Assembly: GCA_002397155.1 (NCBI GenBank)
Contig: DGZR01000079.1
Location: 424-64,423 of the forward strand
DNA length: 64,000 bases
Direction: 5' to 3'
Source: Firmicutes bacterium UBA4975
GTDB taxonomy: Bacteria > Bacillota > Proteinivoracia > UBA4975
A program made the position numbers and the translations under genes. This document shows positions 34,767-43,970 of the stretch, piece after piece; the first letter of the stretch is position 1; the number at the start of each line of letters is the position of its first letter. The notes beneath the pieces are model-generated. The model saw only the letters and a list, made by a program, of their open reading frames with translations, ran no database searches and was not told where the DNA came from.

Positions 34767-35600
34767 ATGGATTGGACAGAAGTGCAGGTGACGGTGGCGG
34801 AAGAACTGGAAGAGGCGGTGGCCAACTTTTTTCATGAAGGGGGGGGTGGCGGCGTCGTCCTGGACCGAGGTCCGGCAGGCAGCGTCCTCACCGCCTACTT
34901 CCCCCCCAAGGAGGCCCCCCTTATCCTAGCCCGCCTGGAGGATTACTGGCGGGAGCTGGCAGGCTTGGGCTACCCCGCCCGGGGCCAAGTCGCCACCAGG
35001 CAGGTGGCCCAGGAAGACTGGGCCGAAGAATGGAAGAAATACTACCGGCCATTTTCGGTGGGCAGTACTTACATCTGCCCTTCTTGGCTGGAACCGGCGC
35101 CCGCTCCAGGCCAGACCCTGGTCCGCCTTGACCCGGGCCTGGCCTTTGGCACCGGCACCCACCCCACCACCCAATTGTGCCTCCGGGAGCTGGCAGAGCG
35201 CTGCCGGGATAAAACCGTCCTCGACCTGGGTTCGGGTTCGGGGATTTTATCGATTGTGGCCATTAAATCCGGGGCCCGCCAAGTGACCGCGGTGGACAAT
35301 GACGAACTGGCGGTGAGAGTCGCCGCCGAAAACGCCCGGGTCAACGGCTGCTCTTTCCGGCAGGTCCAAGGGGACGCTTTTGCCCTTTATGCCCAGGGCG
35401 ATTACGACCTGGCAGTGGCCAATATAAGCTACCAGGCCGGGGTGCGCCTGGGAGAAATTCAGAGGCAGAAAAAAACCACTTTGATCGTCAGCGGCTTTCC
35501 CCTGGAGAGGCTGGAGGAGTACACCCGCCAGTTCGGGGACCGGGTAGTCAAAACCGCTTGCCAGGAGGGCTGGGTCTGCCTGGTCCTAGAGGCCGGTTAA
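34767..35600 (+). CDS. prmA: Ribosomal protein L11 methyltransferase
   Basis: The 277-residue protein matches PrmA: an N-terminal alpha/beta platform, then LDPGLAFGTGTHPTTQLCLREL (in parts, about residues 120-140), the SAM motif VLDLGSGSGILSI (about 151) and VANISYQAGVRLG (about 216), where the usual NPxY-like catalytic turn reads ANISYQ. It trimethylates L11. The dnaJ-prmA-rsmE-mtaB order is typical of Clostridia. The start is five bases after dnaJ. Confidence 0.92.
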   Translation: MDWTEVQVTVAEELEEAVANFFHEGGGGGVVLDRGPAGSVLTAYFPPKEAPLILARLEDYWRELAGLGYPARGQVATRQVAQEDWAEEWKKYYRPFSVGSTYICPSWLEPAPAPGQTLVRLDPGLAFGTGTHPTTQLCLRELAERCRDKTVLDLGSGSGILSIVAIKSGARQVTAVDNDELAVRVAAENARVNGCSFRQVQGDAFALYAQGDYDLAVANISYQAGVRLGEIQRQKKTTLIVSGFPLERLEEYTRQFGDRVVKTACQEGWVCLVLEAG

Positions 35601-36308
35601 GTGGGCCGGCTCATCCTGGCCGGGCCCCTGGTCCCTGGCAGCAGGGTGCCCTTGACGGCAAGAGAGGGCCACTACTTGACCCGGGTCCTGCGCCTGGGGC
35701 CTGGGGCTATTTTTATCGGTCTCGATCCTGAAGGGGGGGCTTTTACCATCCGCCTGGAATCGGCAGCCGCGGGGACCGTCTTGGCGCGACTGGTCGAGGA
35801 CAGCCGAGAACTGTCCCGGCCTGTCCACCTCTTTTTGCCCCTGCTCAAGGGAGACAAACTGGACTGGACGGTGCAAAAGTCCGTTGAACTGGGGGCGGCC
35901 AGCCTGACCCTGTATGCCGCCCGGCGGGCGGTTCCTCTGCCGGACAACCTGGAGAAAAAGCTGGCCCGGCTGGAGAAAATAGCCCGGCAGGCAGCCCAAC
36001 AGTGCCGGCGCCAGTTGGTTCCTCCTGTTCGGGGTCTTTTTACCCTGGCCGAGGCCGCCGCAGTAGGTCCGGGACTTTTTGCCTGGGAAGAAGAGACCAA
36101 GCGGGGTCTGGGCGAGGCCTTGGCGGACCGGGAGGGGGAAGTACACCTGCTCACCGGGCCGGAAGGGGGGCTGGCCGGGGAAGAGGCGGCCCTCTTGACT
36201 GAGTCCGGCTGGACCGGGGTCACCCTGGGCCGGCGGATTCTCAGGGCGGAGACGGCGGCCATCGCGCTCCTCACCTGTGTTCTCTATGCCCGGGGTGAAA
36301 TGGGGTGA
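35601..36308 (+). CDS. rsmE: 16S rRNA (uracil-1498-N3)-methyltransferase
   Basis: The 235-residue SPOUT-family protein has HYLTRVLRLGPG (about residue 25), KGDKLDWTVQKSVELG (about 87), QAAQQCRRQLVPPV (about 128) and the knot motif LTGPEGGLAGEEA with LGRRILRAETAA near the C-terminus. These are the RsmE signatures. It starts with GTG right after the prmA stop and overlaps mtaB by four bases. Confidence 0.95.
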   Translation: MGRLILAGPLVPGSRVPLTAREGHYLTRVLRLGPGAIFIGLDPEGGAFTIRLESAAAGTVLARLVEDSRELSRPVHLFLPLLKGDKLDWTVQKSVELGAASLTLYAARRAVPLPDNLEKKLARLEKIARQAAQQCRRQLVPPVRGLFTLAEAAAVGPGLFAWEEETKRGLGEALADREGEVHLLTGPEGGLAGEEAALLTESGWTGVTLGRRILRAETAAIALLTCVLYARGEMG

Positions 36309-37603
36309 AAAGGATTAGAATCGCTTTTGCCACTTTAGGCTGCAAAGTAAACCAAGATGAGACCGCCTCCCTCCAAGCCCTTTTTCTCGCCGCCGGTTTT
36401 GAAAGGGTGGATTTTACCGAGGAGGCCGAGGTCTATGTCGTCAACACCTGTACCGTCACCCACCTGGGCAGCCGCAAATCCCGGCAGATGCTGCGCCAGG
36501 CCAAGCGGCGGAACCCGGACTCCCTGGTGGTGGCGGCCGGCTGCTATCCCCAGGTGGCCCCGGCAGAGCTGGCCAAACTGGAAGAAGTGGACCTGGTGGT
36601 GGGCAACAGCCACAAGCCCCGGCTGGTGGAGCTGGTTCAGGAGGCCTTGGCCAAACGGGAACGGCGGGTCGCCGTCGAGGATATGACCGGCTTTCCCGAC
36701 CTGCCGGCCCCCCTGTACTGCCACCGCCACCGGGCTACTCTGCGGATTCAGGACGGCTGCCAAAGGTACTGCACGTACTGCATTATTCCCAAAGCCCGGG
36801 GACGCCTGAGCAGCCTGCCCCTGGCCCGGGTCTTGGAAAAGGGGCGAGAATTGGCGGCGGCGGGCCACCGGGAGATCGTCCTCACCGGCATCAACCTCAC
36901 TTCCTACGGCAAGGAGAGGGAAGGCGGGGAGAGGCTGGCGGCAGTGGTGGACTCTCTGGCCCGGCAGCTAAGGCCGGTGCGCATCCGCATCAGCTCGGTA
37001 GAACCCACCGACTTTGACCCCGACCTGGTAGAGGCGATCGGCGCTAATGCCAACGTCTGCCAGGATTTTCACATACCCCTCCAATCCGGCAGCGACGGAG
37101 TCCTAGGGCGGATGGGCCGCCGGTACACCCGGGCGGACTACTTGGCCCTGGCCGCCTCTCTCAAGGAAAAGTTTGACCGGCCCTCTTTTTCCACCGATGT
37201 CATCGTCGGTTTTCCCGGAGAGAGCGAAGAAGAATTTCTCGAGACCATGGACCTGGTGAAAAGGGTGGGATTTTGCCGGCTCCACGTCTTTCGCTTTTCT
37301 CCCCGCCGGGGCACCCCCGCCGCCAGCTATGGCGGCCAAGTGGACCCGGCGACGGCGGCCGAGCGCAGCCGCCGCCTCATCGAACAGGGCCGCCTCTTGG
37401 CCCGGAACTTTGCCGCCGGGCTCTTAGGCGCAGAAGAAGAGGTGCTTTTAGAAGAGGCCAGCAGTCGGCCCGGAGAATGGGTGGGCTACGGCCGCCGCTA
37501 CTTGCGCATCCACTGCCCGAGCCCGGCCGGCCCCGGCAGCCTAATTCCCGTTCGCATCACCGGCCAAGAAGAGGGAGAGCTGCTGGCCCGGCCCCTGGTC
37601 TAA
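36305..37603 (+). CDS. mtaB: tRNA t6A37 methylthiotransferase MtaB
   Basis: The 432-residue radical-SAM protein has an N-terminal MTTase domain with three Cys (LGCKVN, VNTCTVT, AAGCYPQ) and the radical SAM triad in DGCQRYCTYCIIPKARG (about residue 154). The conserved FHIPLQSGSDGVLGRMGRRYT block lies at about 257, followed by a TRAM-like C-terminus. It converts t6A to ms2t6A at position 37 of ANN-decoding tRNAs. A GTG start overlaps the rsmE stop. The GRG in the radical SAM segment distinguishes it from MiaB and RimO by family pattern. Confidence 0.93.
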   Translation: MKRIRIAFATLGCKVNQDETASLQALFLAAGFERVDFTEEAEVYVVNTCTVTHLGSRKSRQMLRQAKRRNPDSLVVAAGCYPQVAPAELAKLEEVDLVVGNSHKPRLVELVQEALAKRERRVAVEDMTGFPDLPAPLYCHRHRATLRIQDGCQRYCTYCIIPKARGRLSSLPLARVLEKGRELAAAGHREIVLTGINLTSYGKEREGGERLAAVVDSLARQLRPVRIRISSVEPTDFDPDLVEAIGANANVCQDFHIPLQSGSDGVLGRMGRRYTRADYLALAASLKEKFDRPSFSTDVIVGFPGESEEEFLETMDLVKRVGFCRLHVFRFSPRRGTPAASYGGQVDPATAAERSRRLIEQGRLLARNFAAGLLGAEEEVLLEEASSRPGEWVGYGRRYLRIHCPSPAGPGSLIPVRITGQEEGELLARPLV

Positions 37604-37655
37604 ACCATTGGCTAAAGGTCATATATATAGACATCCAGGAATAGGGGGAATGTAT

Positions 37656-38105
37656 ATGACCAAGCTGGTGGTGGTGGAAATCCGTCGGCTCTTGCCGGTG
37701 GCGGTGCTCTTTCTCTTGCTGCTGGCCGTATCCCTGTATGACGGGCTCAGCGGACCGGCCCAGCCCGTCCTGGCCCCGCCCAATTCAGTGCCCTACCGGA
37801 CCCTGCTTCAGACCGCCCCCTCTGGAAACCAGCGCTCGGCTGTCGTCACCGATTTGGATTCTTGGGTGGCCATGCACAACGCCCTGGGCTTGGAGCTGGG
37901 CGAGCACGGCTTTGATCCCCGCACCGAAGTGGCGGTCTTCTTGGTCAACTGCCAGCTCGTCTCCACCCGGGAGGTCCAGGGGGTGGTGGAACTGACGACG
38001 GTGGCGGCCAAAAACAATTGCCAAGTGGTCCTGTTCAACAAGAGCCAGCTCTCGGCCCAGGCCGATCCCCAATTCTTGCTGGTCGAAACCAGCGGCGGCA
38101 AGTAG
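37656..38105 (+). CDS. Hypothetical membrane-anchored protein
   Basis: The 149-residue protein has an N-terminal helix (LLPVAVLFLLLLAVSLYDGL, about residues 12-31) and an extracellular portion of about 110 residues. The later part (EVAVFLVNCQLVSTREVQGV) faintly recalls PrcB-like domains, but not enough for a call. The ATG at 37656 is chosen because AGGGGGA lies six bases before it; an ATG at 37650 is too near. It lies between mtaB and a HIT protein and is followed by a hairpin. Confidence 0.6.
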   Translation: MTKLVVVEIRRLLPVAVLFLLLLAVSLYDGLSGPAQPVLAPPNSVPYRTLLQTAPSGNQRSAVVTDLDSWVAMHNALGLELGEHGFDPRTEVAVFLVNCQLVSTREVQGVVELTTVAAKNNCQVVLFNKSQLSAQADPQFLLVETSGGK

Positions 38106-38133
38106 CGCTCCCTCGGGGGCGCCATTATTTTGC
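38105..38133 (+). terminator. Probable terminator after the hypothetical membrane protein
   Basis: GCGCTCCC (38105-38112) pairs with GGGGGCGC (38115-38122), including one G-U, followed by a loose T-rich stretch. It is close to the next ribosome binding site, so it may be only partial. Confidence 0.45.
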
Positions 38134-38151
38134 AGGAATTGGAGAAGATAT

Positions 38152-38520
38152 GTGGAAGATATAGAGCAGGGGGTGTTGAACCTGGATTGCCTGTTTTGTA
38201 AAATTGCCGCTGGGGAAATCGCCGCAAGTATCCTTTACCGGGACGAGGAGATCGTCGTCTTTCGGGACATCGATCCTCAAGCCCCCGCCCATCTCCTGGC
38301 GATTCCCGTCATGCACCTGGAGAACCTGGCCGCTGCTGCCGAGAGTCAGCCCCAGCTCTTGCTGGCCCTTTTGCGCAAGTGCGCCGAACTGGGCCGGGAG
38401 TTGGGCGGACCCCGAGGCTACCGGCTGGTGGTAAACACCGGCCCCGATGGGGGACAAACTGTGGGGCACTTGCACTTTCACCTCCTGGCGGGCAGGAAGC
38501 TTCAGTGGCCCCCGGGTTAA
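38152..38520 (+). CDS. HIT-family (HinT-like) nucleotide hydrolase
   Basis: The 122-residue protein contains CLFCKIAAGEI near the N-terminus (zinc-type Cys pair), the substrate segment FRDIDPQAPAHLLAIP (about residue 43), and the histidine triad VGHLHFHLLAG near the C-terminus. HinT proteins hydrolyse purine phosphoramidates. The GTG at 38152 has GGAG seven bases before it; a TTG at 38176, nearer to the usual HinT start, is an alternative. Confidence 0.92.
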   Translation: MEDIEQGVLNLDCLFCKIAAGEIAASILYRDEEIVVFRDIDPQAPAHLLAIPVMHLENLAAAAESQPQLLLALLRKCAELGRELGGPRGYRLVVNTGPDGGQTVGHLHFHLLAGRKLQWPPG

Positions 38521-38525
38521 TTGCA

Positions 38526-38555
38526 TTGACAGCCGTGCCGCAATAGAGGTATAAT
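38526..38555 (+). promoter_or_regulatory. Sigma-A promoter for rpsU
   Basis: TTGACA (38526-38531), 18 bases, TATAAT (38550-38555): both hexamers are perfect. It lies about 50 bp before rpsU. Confidence 0.85.
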
Positions 38556-38603
38556 TTCTTTCGTGCCTATTGTTTTGTCGGCTGTGAGGGGAGGGTAGTT
38601 TGA

Positions 38604-38783
38604 ATGTCCGAAGTAAAAATTGGCAAAAATGAATCCCTTGACAACGCCCTGCGCCGTTTCAAGCGCCAGTGTCAGCGCTCCGGCGTCCTTTCCGAAGTGC
38701 GCAAGCGTGAACACTATGAAAAGCCCAGTGTCAAGCGCAAGAAAAAATCCGAGGCGGCTCGGCGCAAGAAGAGGAGATTCTAG
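38604..38783 (+). CDS. rpsU: 30S ribosomal protein S21
   Basis: This 59-residue protein reads [19 protein letters not shown] and continues with [22 protein letters not shown], ending in a very basic [14 protein letters not shown] tail. It is a complete bS21. GGGAGGG lies about ten bases before the ATG, it has its own strong promoter, and it is followed by a terminator. It is small enough to be missed by length-filtered gene callers. Confidence 0.97.
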   Translation: MSEVKIGKNESLDNALRRFKRQCQRSGVLSEVRKREHYEKPSVKRKKKSEAARRKKRRF

Positions 38784-38823
38784 CTGCCCATTTTTAGGCG
38801 GGCGTAACCTTCCCAGGTCACGG

Positions 38824-38852
38824 ATAACCGGCTCCCAGTCGGTTATTTTTTT
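38824..38852 (+). terminator. Rho-independent terminator after rpsU
   Basis: ATAACCG (38824-38830) and CGGTTAT (38840-38846) form a 7-bp stem followed by seven T. Confidence 0.85.
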
Positions 38853-38908
38853 ACGGGCAGGATAATAAATAACAAGTGTAGAATACAAACTAGCGGGAGG
38901 TGAATGCT

Positions 38909-40222
38909 TTGGCAAAAAGACTGAATAAAAGGGCCGCTTTATTTTGCGCCCTGGTTTTAGCAGTGACTCTCTTTTGTCCCCCCGTCCGGGCTCAAGGCCA
39001 GGACACGGTCTACCTCATTTCTCTAGAGGGGGAGATCAATCCTTCACTGGTTTCCTCAATGAAACTGGCCTTTGCCGACGCCTCTCGGGCCAAGGCAAAG
39101 CTGATTATCCTGGAGATCGACACCTACGGCGGCCGGGTGGACTCGTCCGACAGCATCAAGACCCTGATCTACGATTCCGCCATTCCCGTCCACGCCTATG
39201 TAAAAAAGGCGATTTCCGGGGGTACGTACGCCGCTCTGGCTTGCGACCGCATTTACATGCACCCCGGGGCGACCCTGGGGGCGGTGGAACCGGTGACCAG
39301 CGACGGACAGCCGGTAACCGATGAAAAAACCCTGTCCGTCATCGAAGGCCAACTGCGGGCAATGGCCGAGCGCCACGGCCGGGATCCCTCGATCGCCTCG
39401 GCCATGGTGCGCAAGGAGGTAGCCGTCCCCGACCTGGTAGAGGCCGGGAAGATTCTCACCCTGACGGCAAAAACCGCTTTGGCCGTGGGCTATTCCGAGG
39501 GCACAGTTTCCGGATACGAGGAAATACCGGCCCTTTCCGGCATCACCAGCCCCGACTTTCACCGATTCGTCGAATCCTGGTCCCTAAAACTGGCGGCAAC
39601 GCTGACCAATCCGGTTATCGCCGCCCTCTTGCTCACCGTGGGACTTTCCGCTTTGATCATCGAACTCTTGACCCCGGGCTTTGGCGTCCCCGGCTCCATT
39701 GCCCTGGTGGCCTTTGCCCTCTATTTTGGCGGGCACATTTTCATTGGCTTTGCCCGCTCTGAATACCTCATCCTCTTTGCCCTGGGCTTGGTCCTTTTGG
39801 CGGCGGAAATCTTCACCGCCGGCTTCGGCATCCTGGGCGCCAGCGGCCTTCTCTGCATCGGAGGGAGCCTGGTCCTCTCCGCTCCCAGCCTAACCATGGG
39901 CCTGGTCACTTTGGCCGTGTCCCTGGCTGCTTCTGTCGTCGTTTTGCTCGTCGCTTTTCGTTTCCTGCGCAAAAGCCCCCTCTGGAACAAACTAGTCCTC
40001 CAGGACAACGAGACCAAGGAGCGGGGATATGTGGGACCCCGGGACCTCAGGGGCTACATCGGCGCCCAAGGGGTCGCCCTCACCCCCCTCAAGCCCGGCG
40101 GCTCTGTCCAGGTGGGTGAAGACCGCCTGGATGCCTTGTCCCAAGGCCCTTACCTGACAGCGGGCACCGAGGTGGTTGTCACCGGCGTCAGCAGCGGTTC
40201 TGTCATCGTCAGCGAAAAATGA
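38909..40222 (+). CDS. NfeD-family membrane serine protease (ClpP-class)
   Basis: The 437-residue protein has a signal peptide (about residues 1-29). A ClpP-like protease domain follows, with LEIDTYGGRVDSSD (about 70) and AISGGTYAALACDRIYMHPGATLGA, where the Ser aligns with the catalytic Ser of NfeD1b proteins. Next come four membrane helices (about 235-360) and a C-terminal OB-fold NfeD domain. The TTG at 38909 is chosen because GGGAGG ends eight bases before it; the GTG at 38900 would overlap that site. Adjacent floA encodes a flotillin, a classic NfeD-flotillin pair involved in membrane microdomain organisation. Confidence 0.88.
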   Translation: MAKRLNKRAALFCALVLAVTLFCPPVRAQGQDTVYLISLEGEINPSLVSSMKLAFADASRAKAKLIILEIDTYGGRVDSSDSIKTLIYDSAIPVHAYVKKAISGGTYAALACDRIYMHPGATLGAVEPVTSDGQPVTDEKTLSVIEGQLRAMAERHGRDPSIASAMVRKEVAVPDLVEAGKILTLTAKTALAVGYSEGTVSGYEEIPALSGITSPDFHRFVESWSLKLAATLTNPVIAALLLTVGLSALIIELLTPGFGVPGSIALVAFALYFGGHIFIGFARSEYLILFALGLVLLAAEIFTAGFGILGASGLLCIGGSLVLSAPSLTMGLVTLAVSLAASVVVLLVAFRFLRKSPLWNKLVLQDNETKERGYVGPRDLRGYIGAQGVALTPLKPGGSVQVGEDRLDALSQGPYLTAGTEVVVTGVSSGSVIVSEK

Positions 40223-40242
40223 AAAAAAGGAGTTGAACTTAA

Positions 40243-41232
40243 ATGCCTCCAGAATTACTGATCATCGTCATCGTCACCCTGGGTGTTCTCGGCCTGGCCC
40301 TCTTTTTTAGCTTTGTCCCCGTCGGCCTCTGGATTTCTGCCAAGGCGGCCGGAGCCAAAGTCGGCCTGGTCAATCTCATCGGCATGCGGATCCGGCGGGT
40401 TATCCCCTCCCGCATTGTCAATCCCCTGATCAAGGCGACCAAGGCGGGGCTGGATATCAACGTCAACCAACTGGAAAGCCACTACCTGGCCGGGGGCAAC
40501 GTTGACCGGGTGGTCAACGCCCTCATCGCCGCCCAGCGGGCGGACATCGATCTGCCCTTTTCCCGGGGAGCGGCCATCGACTTAGCCGGCCGGGACGTGC
40601 TCACCGCCGTTCAGATGAGTGTCAATCCCAAGGTCATCGATACCCCCGAGATCGCCGCCGTGGCCAAGGATGGCATTGAACTCAAAGCCAAGGCCAAGGT
40701 CACCGTGCGGGCCAACATCGACCGCCTGGTGGGCGGCGCCGGCGAAGAGACCATCATCGCCCGGGTGGGCGAGGGCATCGTCACCACCATCGGTTCTTCT
40801 CTCAGCCACAAGGATGTGCTGGAAAATCCCGACAACATCTCCAAGACCGTCCTCGACCGTTCCCTGGACTCGGGCACCGCTTTCCAAATCCTCTCCATCG
40901 ACATCGCCGACGTGGACGTGGGCAAGAACATCGGGGCCCAGCTCCAGACCGATCAAGCCGAGGCGGATAAGCGCATCGCCCAGGCCAAGGCCGAAGAGCG
41001 GCGGGCCATGGCGGTGGCCAAGGAACAGGAAATGAAGGCCATGGTTCAGGAAATGCGGGCCAAAGTGGTTGAAGCCGAGGCCGAGGTACCCAAGGCCCTG
41101 GCCGCCGCCATGCGGGATGGGCACATGGGGGCCATGGACTATTTCAATCTGCAAAACATCATCGCCGATACCCAGATGCGGGAGTCGGTAGGTAAGAGCC
41201 CGGCCAAGGCTCCGGACAAGGACAAAAAGTAG
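40243..41232 (+). CDS. floA: Flotillin-like protein FloA
   Basis: The 329-residue protein starts with one membrane-inserted helix (residues about 5-30), then an SPFH-type domain ([30 protein letters not shown] in parts) and a long Ala/Glu-rich coiled coil ([29 protein letters not shown] in parts, about 234-285). This is the UPF0365/FloA family, which scaffolds functional membrane microdomains. Its partner nfeD lies 20 bases upstream. A GGAG site precedes the ATG. Confidence 0.95.
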   Translation: MPPELLIIVIVTLGVLGLALFFSFVPVGLWISAKAAGAKVGLVNLIGMRIRRVIPSRIVNPLIKATKAGLDINVNQLESHYLAGGNVDRVVNALIAAQRADIDLPFSRGAAIDLAGRDVLTAVQMSVNPKVIDTPEIAAVAKDGIELKAKAKVTVRANIDRLVGGAGEETIIARVGEGIVTTIGSSLSHKDVLENPDNISKTVLDRSLDSGTAFQILSIDIADVDVGKNIGAQLQTDQAEADKRIAQAKAEERRAMAVAKEQEMKAMVQEMRAKVVEAEAEVPKALAAAMRDGHMGAMDYFNLQNIIADTQMRESVGKSPAKAPDKDKK

Positions 41233-41236
41233 ACCG

Positions 41237-41551
41237 ATGGAACTGATTTTACTGGCTATCGGCGGGATAGTCTGGGCGGTAATCAAGATCCTTTCCCAGC
41301 CGCCGCCCCAAGCCCCCCGCCCGTCGGGGCGGACCCCTGTCTCTCCTCCAAGTAAAGTCAGGGCATTTGTCCCCGCACCGGCCCGGGCGTCGGCCAGACC
41401 CGAACCCGTTTCCCCTCCGGCGGCGCCGTTTTTCGAACCCGAAGAGGAGGAGAACTGGTTTAACCCGGACAGCATCGCCCAGGGCTTTATCATGGCGGAA
41501 CTCCTGGGGCCTCCCCTGGCCAAGAGGCCCCGTCGGCGGCAAGCTCAGTAA
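41237..41551 (+). CDS. Hypothetical small proline-rich protein
   Basis: The 104-residue protein has an N-terminal hydrophobic helix (MELILLAIGGIVWAVIKIL) and a long Pro/Ala-rich low-complexity middle. A conserved-looking C-terminal patch follows (NWFNPDSIAQGFIMAELLGPPLAKRPRR). No known domain is recognised. It starts five bases after floA, so it is the third gene of the nfeD-floA operon and may be a microdomain accessory. Confidence 0.6.
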   Translation: MELILLAIGGIVWAVIKILSQPPPQAPRPSGRTPVSPPSKVRAFVPAPARASARPEPVSPPAAPFFEPEEEENWFNPDSIAQGFIMAELLGPPLAKRPRRRQAQ

Positions 41552-41556
41552 AACCT

Positions 41557-41595
41557 AGGGACAAAAAGGGAGCACTTCCTTTTTTGTCCCTTTTT
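41557..41595 (+). terminator. Strong Rho-independent terminator after the nfeD-floA operon
   Basis: AGGGACAAAAAGG (41557-41569) pairs with CCTTTTTTGTCCCT (41578-41591), with one extra T, and is followed by a T-run. Confidence 0.85.
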
Positions 41596-42110
41596 CATAC
41601 CGCTTTGTTGGGACCGACAGTCAACTTCGCGCCAGCATAATCGCCCTTTTCGAGGAACCGGGACGAGGCCAGATCGCTTACTACACTCCCGCCAATAAAT
41701 CCTCCTGGGCTTTTTTAAAAGATTACTTGTTTGGCTACCACAATTATATGGGCAACACAAAGTATCTTGGGCTGGCTCTTTTGACTTGTTTTGCCTGTTT
41801 CACCTTGCTCTACAACATCATTTGGGGGCAAAAGAAGTTCGGGGCAATCAGCCTGCACTTTGGCGCGACCAGGGCCGGTCTATTTTTTGTGCTGGGCAAG
41901 AGAATTTTACTCAATCTTTTGCTGGGCACGGCTGCCGGGCTGGGGCTGTACCTGCTCTTGCAGAAGTTGGGCCGGATCTGGGGGGGCAGTACGCTGGCAG
42001 GGCAAACGATCCTTACGGTGTTTGGGCTCACCCTGGTCCTGCTTGGCCTGATCTTTACCTTGGCTTTCTCCCTGGTCAAATTTGAGATCAAGGAGGGGGA
42101 GAAAGCTTGA
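41559..42110 (+). pseudogene. 5'-truncated FtsX-type ABC transporter permease
   Basis: From 41727 a TTG could start a 127-residue protein with a C-terminal FtsX permease pattern: a first helix, YNIIWGQKKFGAISLHFGATRAG, then two more helices. The same frame stays open and protein-like upstream to about 41595 (FSYRFVGTDSQLRASIIALF and AYYTPANKSSWAFLKDYLF). It has no ATG, GTG or TTG there and meets a TAG at 41556 inside the terminator stem. An intact family member would need a further helix and a large extracellular domain. The gene therefore looks decapitated, its junction falling at the terminator. The downstream permease overlaps its stop by four bases. Confidence 0.65.
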
Positions 42111-43231
42111 ACCAAGCGCGTTTTGCCCTAAGAGACGTTGGCCGTAATCTGGCGGCGGTGATCCTGTTTATCGCTATGCTGGCCTTTACCGCCGCATTTT
42201 TAGACGAATATATCAACGATGCTTTACTATTTCAGGATGTTCTTACCCAAATCAACAGGGTGCAAGAGCATCGGATCGTCAATTTTGCCGTCATTCACCC
42301 CCAGCAACTCCTGATTAAAGCGGAGATGGAAGACCTATTGGCAGAGGTTTTGCAGGATGAAGCCGGTTACTCTGCGGTCATAAAACTGCAAAACCAAGCG
42401 CCCCGGCTGGCCGAGCTGGGCCTGACCTGTTACTATGGGTTCGGCCAGCTCAGCCAATTGTATGGTCTCGATCCCGCCGGCCTGCGGGATCCCCAGGTGC
42501 CCTTTACCGTGCTGATCGGGGCCAACGTCCGGGGGCTTGGCGTGGGCGATACCGTGACCCTGGGGGACAAGTTCTCGAAAAACATCGAAGTGCCGGTAGC
42601 CGGACGGCTGCCTCGCTACGCCAGTTTTTTAGAGGGAGGTACTCATATAAACTACTTGGATGAGAGCATCCTGGTCTTGACCGACTATCCCTCTTGGCAA
42701 AGTTTCCATTTACGGGATACCGGTATCCTGCTCCAGAGCATTTGCTTTGTCGACAGGTCGGAAGAGGAGGTCCACGCTTTTGTTGCCGGAGTTGAAGAGT
42801 ACTCCTCATTCAAAATCAGGCCCAAAGATTTTAACCAAGAGATAGGCGAGACAGCGGCGCTTTTTCGGGACTCTGCCGTCACAAATATTATTTTACATTC
42901 CCTTACCTTTATCCTGGTCGCCGCCGCTTTAATAAGCAACTTGCTCATGCTGATGGAACGCAATCTGCGGGAATACGCGATTCACCGCCTGTACGGAGCC
43001 ACCCTGGGGGATCTGGCCAAGCGCATCCTGTTTTACCTCTCGTTTATCGTCTTGCCTGCTTTTGCGATTGGTTATTGGCAAATGCGGAAAAACCATCCGT
43101 TTCAACAGGTTACCCCTTATACCCTGCGGGTAATTGGGGCACTGGCCGTTCTCACCGTCGTCATCGCCGCCGTCTATCCCCTGCTCAAGCTTAAAAAACA
43201 AGATATCAGCGTCGATTTAAGGAGGGAGTAA
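42107..43231 (+). CDS. FtsX-like ABC transporter permease
   Basis: The 374-residue protein has one N-terminal helix (about residues 12-31), an extracellular domain of about 220 residues, and three C-terminal helices starting near 265. LREYAIHRLYGATLGDLAKRILFYLSF is the FtsX loop that couples to the ATPase. It is the MacB/LolC type of permease, used in peptide, lipid or antimicrobial export. The ATPase gene follows after one base. Its partner permease upstream is broken, so the pair may now be non-functional or homodimeric. Confidence 0.8.
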   Translation: MNQARFALRDVGRNLAAVILFIAMLAFTAAFLDEYINDALLFQDVLTQINRVQEHRIVNFAVIHPQQLLIKAEMEDLLAEVLQDEAGYSAVIKLQNQAPRLAELGLTCYYGFGQLSQLYGLDPAGLRDPQVPFTVLIGANVRGLGVGDTVTLGDKFSKNIEVPVAGRLPRYASFLEGGTHINYLDESILVLTDYPSWQSFHLRDTGILLQSICFVDRSEEEVHAFVAGVEEYSSFKIRPKDFNQEIGETAALFRDSAVTNIILHSLTFILVAAALISNLLMLMERNLREYAIHRLYGATLGDLAKRILFYLSFIVLPAFAIGYWQMRKNHPFQQVTPYTLRVIGALAVLTVVIAAVYPLLKLKKQDISVDLRRE

Positions 43232-43232
43232 G

Positions 43233-43913
43233 GTGCAAGTGGTACTAGAGGCCAGCGGGCTGGAAAAAGTCTACCTTTCAGGAGATAATAAAACCCATGC
43301 GGTGAGGGAAATGAGCCTGAGTATCGGCAGCGGAGAATCTGTGGCCATTACCGGGCCCTCGGGCTGCGGCAAAACAACTTTGATCAATTTGCTGGGCCTG
43401 GTGATCCGGCCCACCCAGGGCCAATTGCTCATCGATTCGGTGGATTCAGCCACCCTAACGCCCAAGCAGCGGGCCCGGCACCGGAACCAGGTCTTTGGCT
43501 ACGTTGTCCAGGACTTTGCCCTGATTGAAGATTTGACCGCCTACCACAACGTGGAGATACCCCTTTTGTATCGCCAAAAGAGAGGGCGGGCAAAAGATAA
43601 AAAAGGACTCATCTTGGCTGCTTTGGACCAAGTAGGCTTAAAGGGCAAGGAATTTGTTAAAGCGAAGAACCTGTCGGGAGGAGAGAGGCAGCGGGTGGCC
43701 ATCGCCCGGGCAATTGTCAACTCACCCCGGGTTATCCTGGCCGACGAACCTACGGGCTCCCTGGACTCAAAAAGCGCCAAGGAAATCATGGGCCTCCTGC
43801 ACAGCCTGGTTCATGCGGGCAAAACCCTGGTCCTGGTCACCCACGACCAAGCCTTGGCGGACCAGTGCAGCCGTCAGATCAGGATGGCTGACGGAATGGC
43901 GGTTAATTCGTAG
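43233..43913 (+). CDS. ABC transporter ATP-binding protein (MacB/LolD type)
   Basis: The 226-residue protein has a complete nucleotide-binding domain: Walker [10 protein letters not shown] (about residue 39), Q-loop YVVQDFALI, signature [15 protein letters not shown] (about 147), Walker [13 protein letters not shown] and H-loop VTHD. It fits the LolD/MacB/FtsE-like family that pairs with FtsX-type permeases. Start is a GTG two bases after the permease stop, with GGAGGGAG upstream. Confidence 0.9.
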   Translation: MQVVLEASGLEKVYLSGDNKTHAVREMSLSIGSGESVAITGPSGCGKTTLINLLGLVIRPTQGQLLIDSVDSATLTPKQRARHRNQVFGYVVQDFALIEDLTAYHNVEIPLLYRQKRGRAKDKKGLILAALDQVGLKGKEFVKAKNLSGGERQRVAIARAIVNSPRVILADEPTGSLDSKSAKEIMGLLHSLVHAGKTLVLVTHDQALADQCSRQIRMADGMAVNS

Positions 43914-43927
43914 GTTTTTGGCGAGCA

Positions 43928-43966
43928 GATAAAAGGGAGCGGCGGTAGGGCCGCCCCCTTTTTTTC
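43928..43966 (+). terminator. Rho-independent terminator after the ABC cassette
   Basis: A GC-rich imperfect stem (AAAGGGAGCGGC with GCCGCCCCCTTT) is followed by a seven-T run. Confidence 0.75.
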
Positions 43967-43970
43967 GGCT

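Noticed and set aside
40582..41523. A 313-codon antisense frame over floA
   Set aside because: floA is an unmistakable flotillin; the antisense product is His/Gly-rich and unlike any family.
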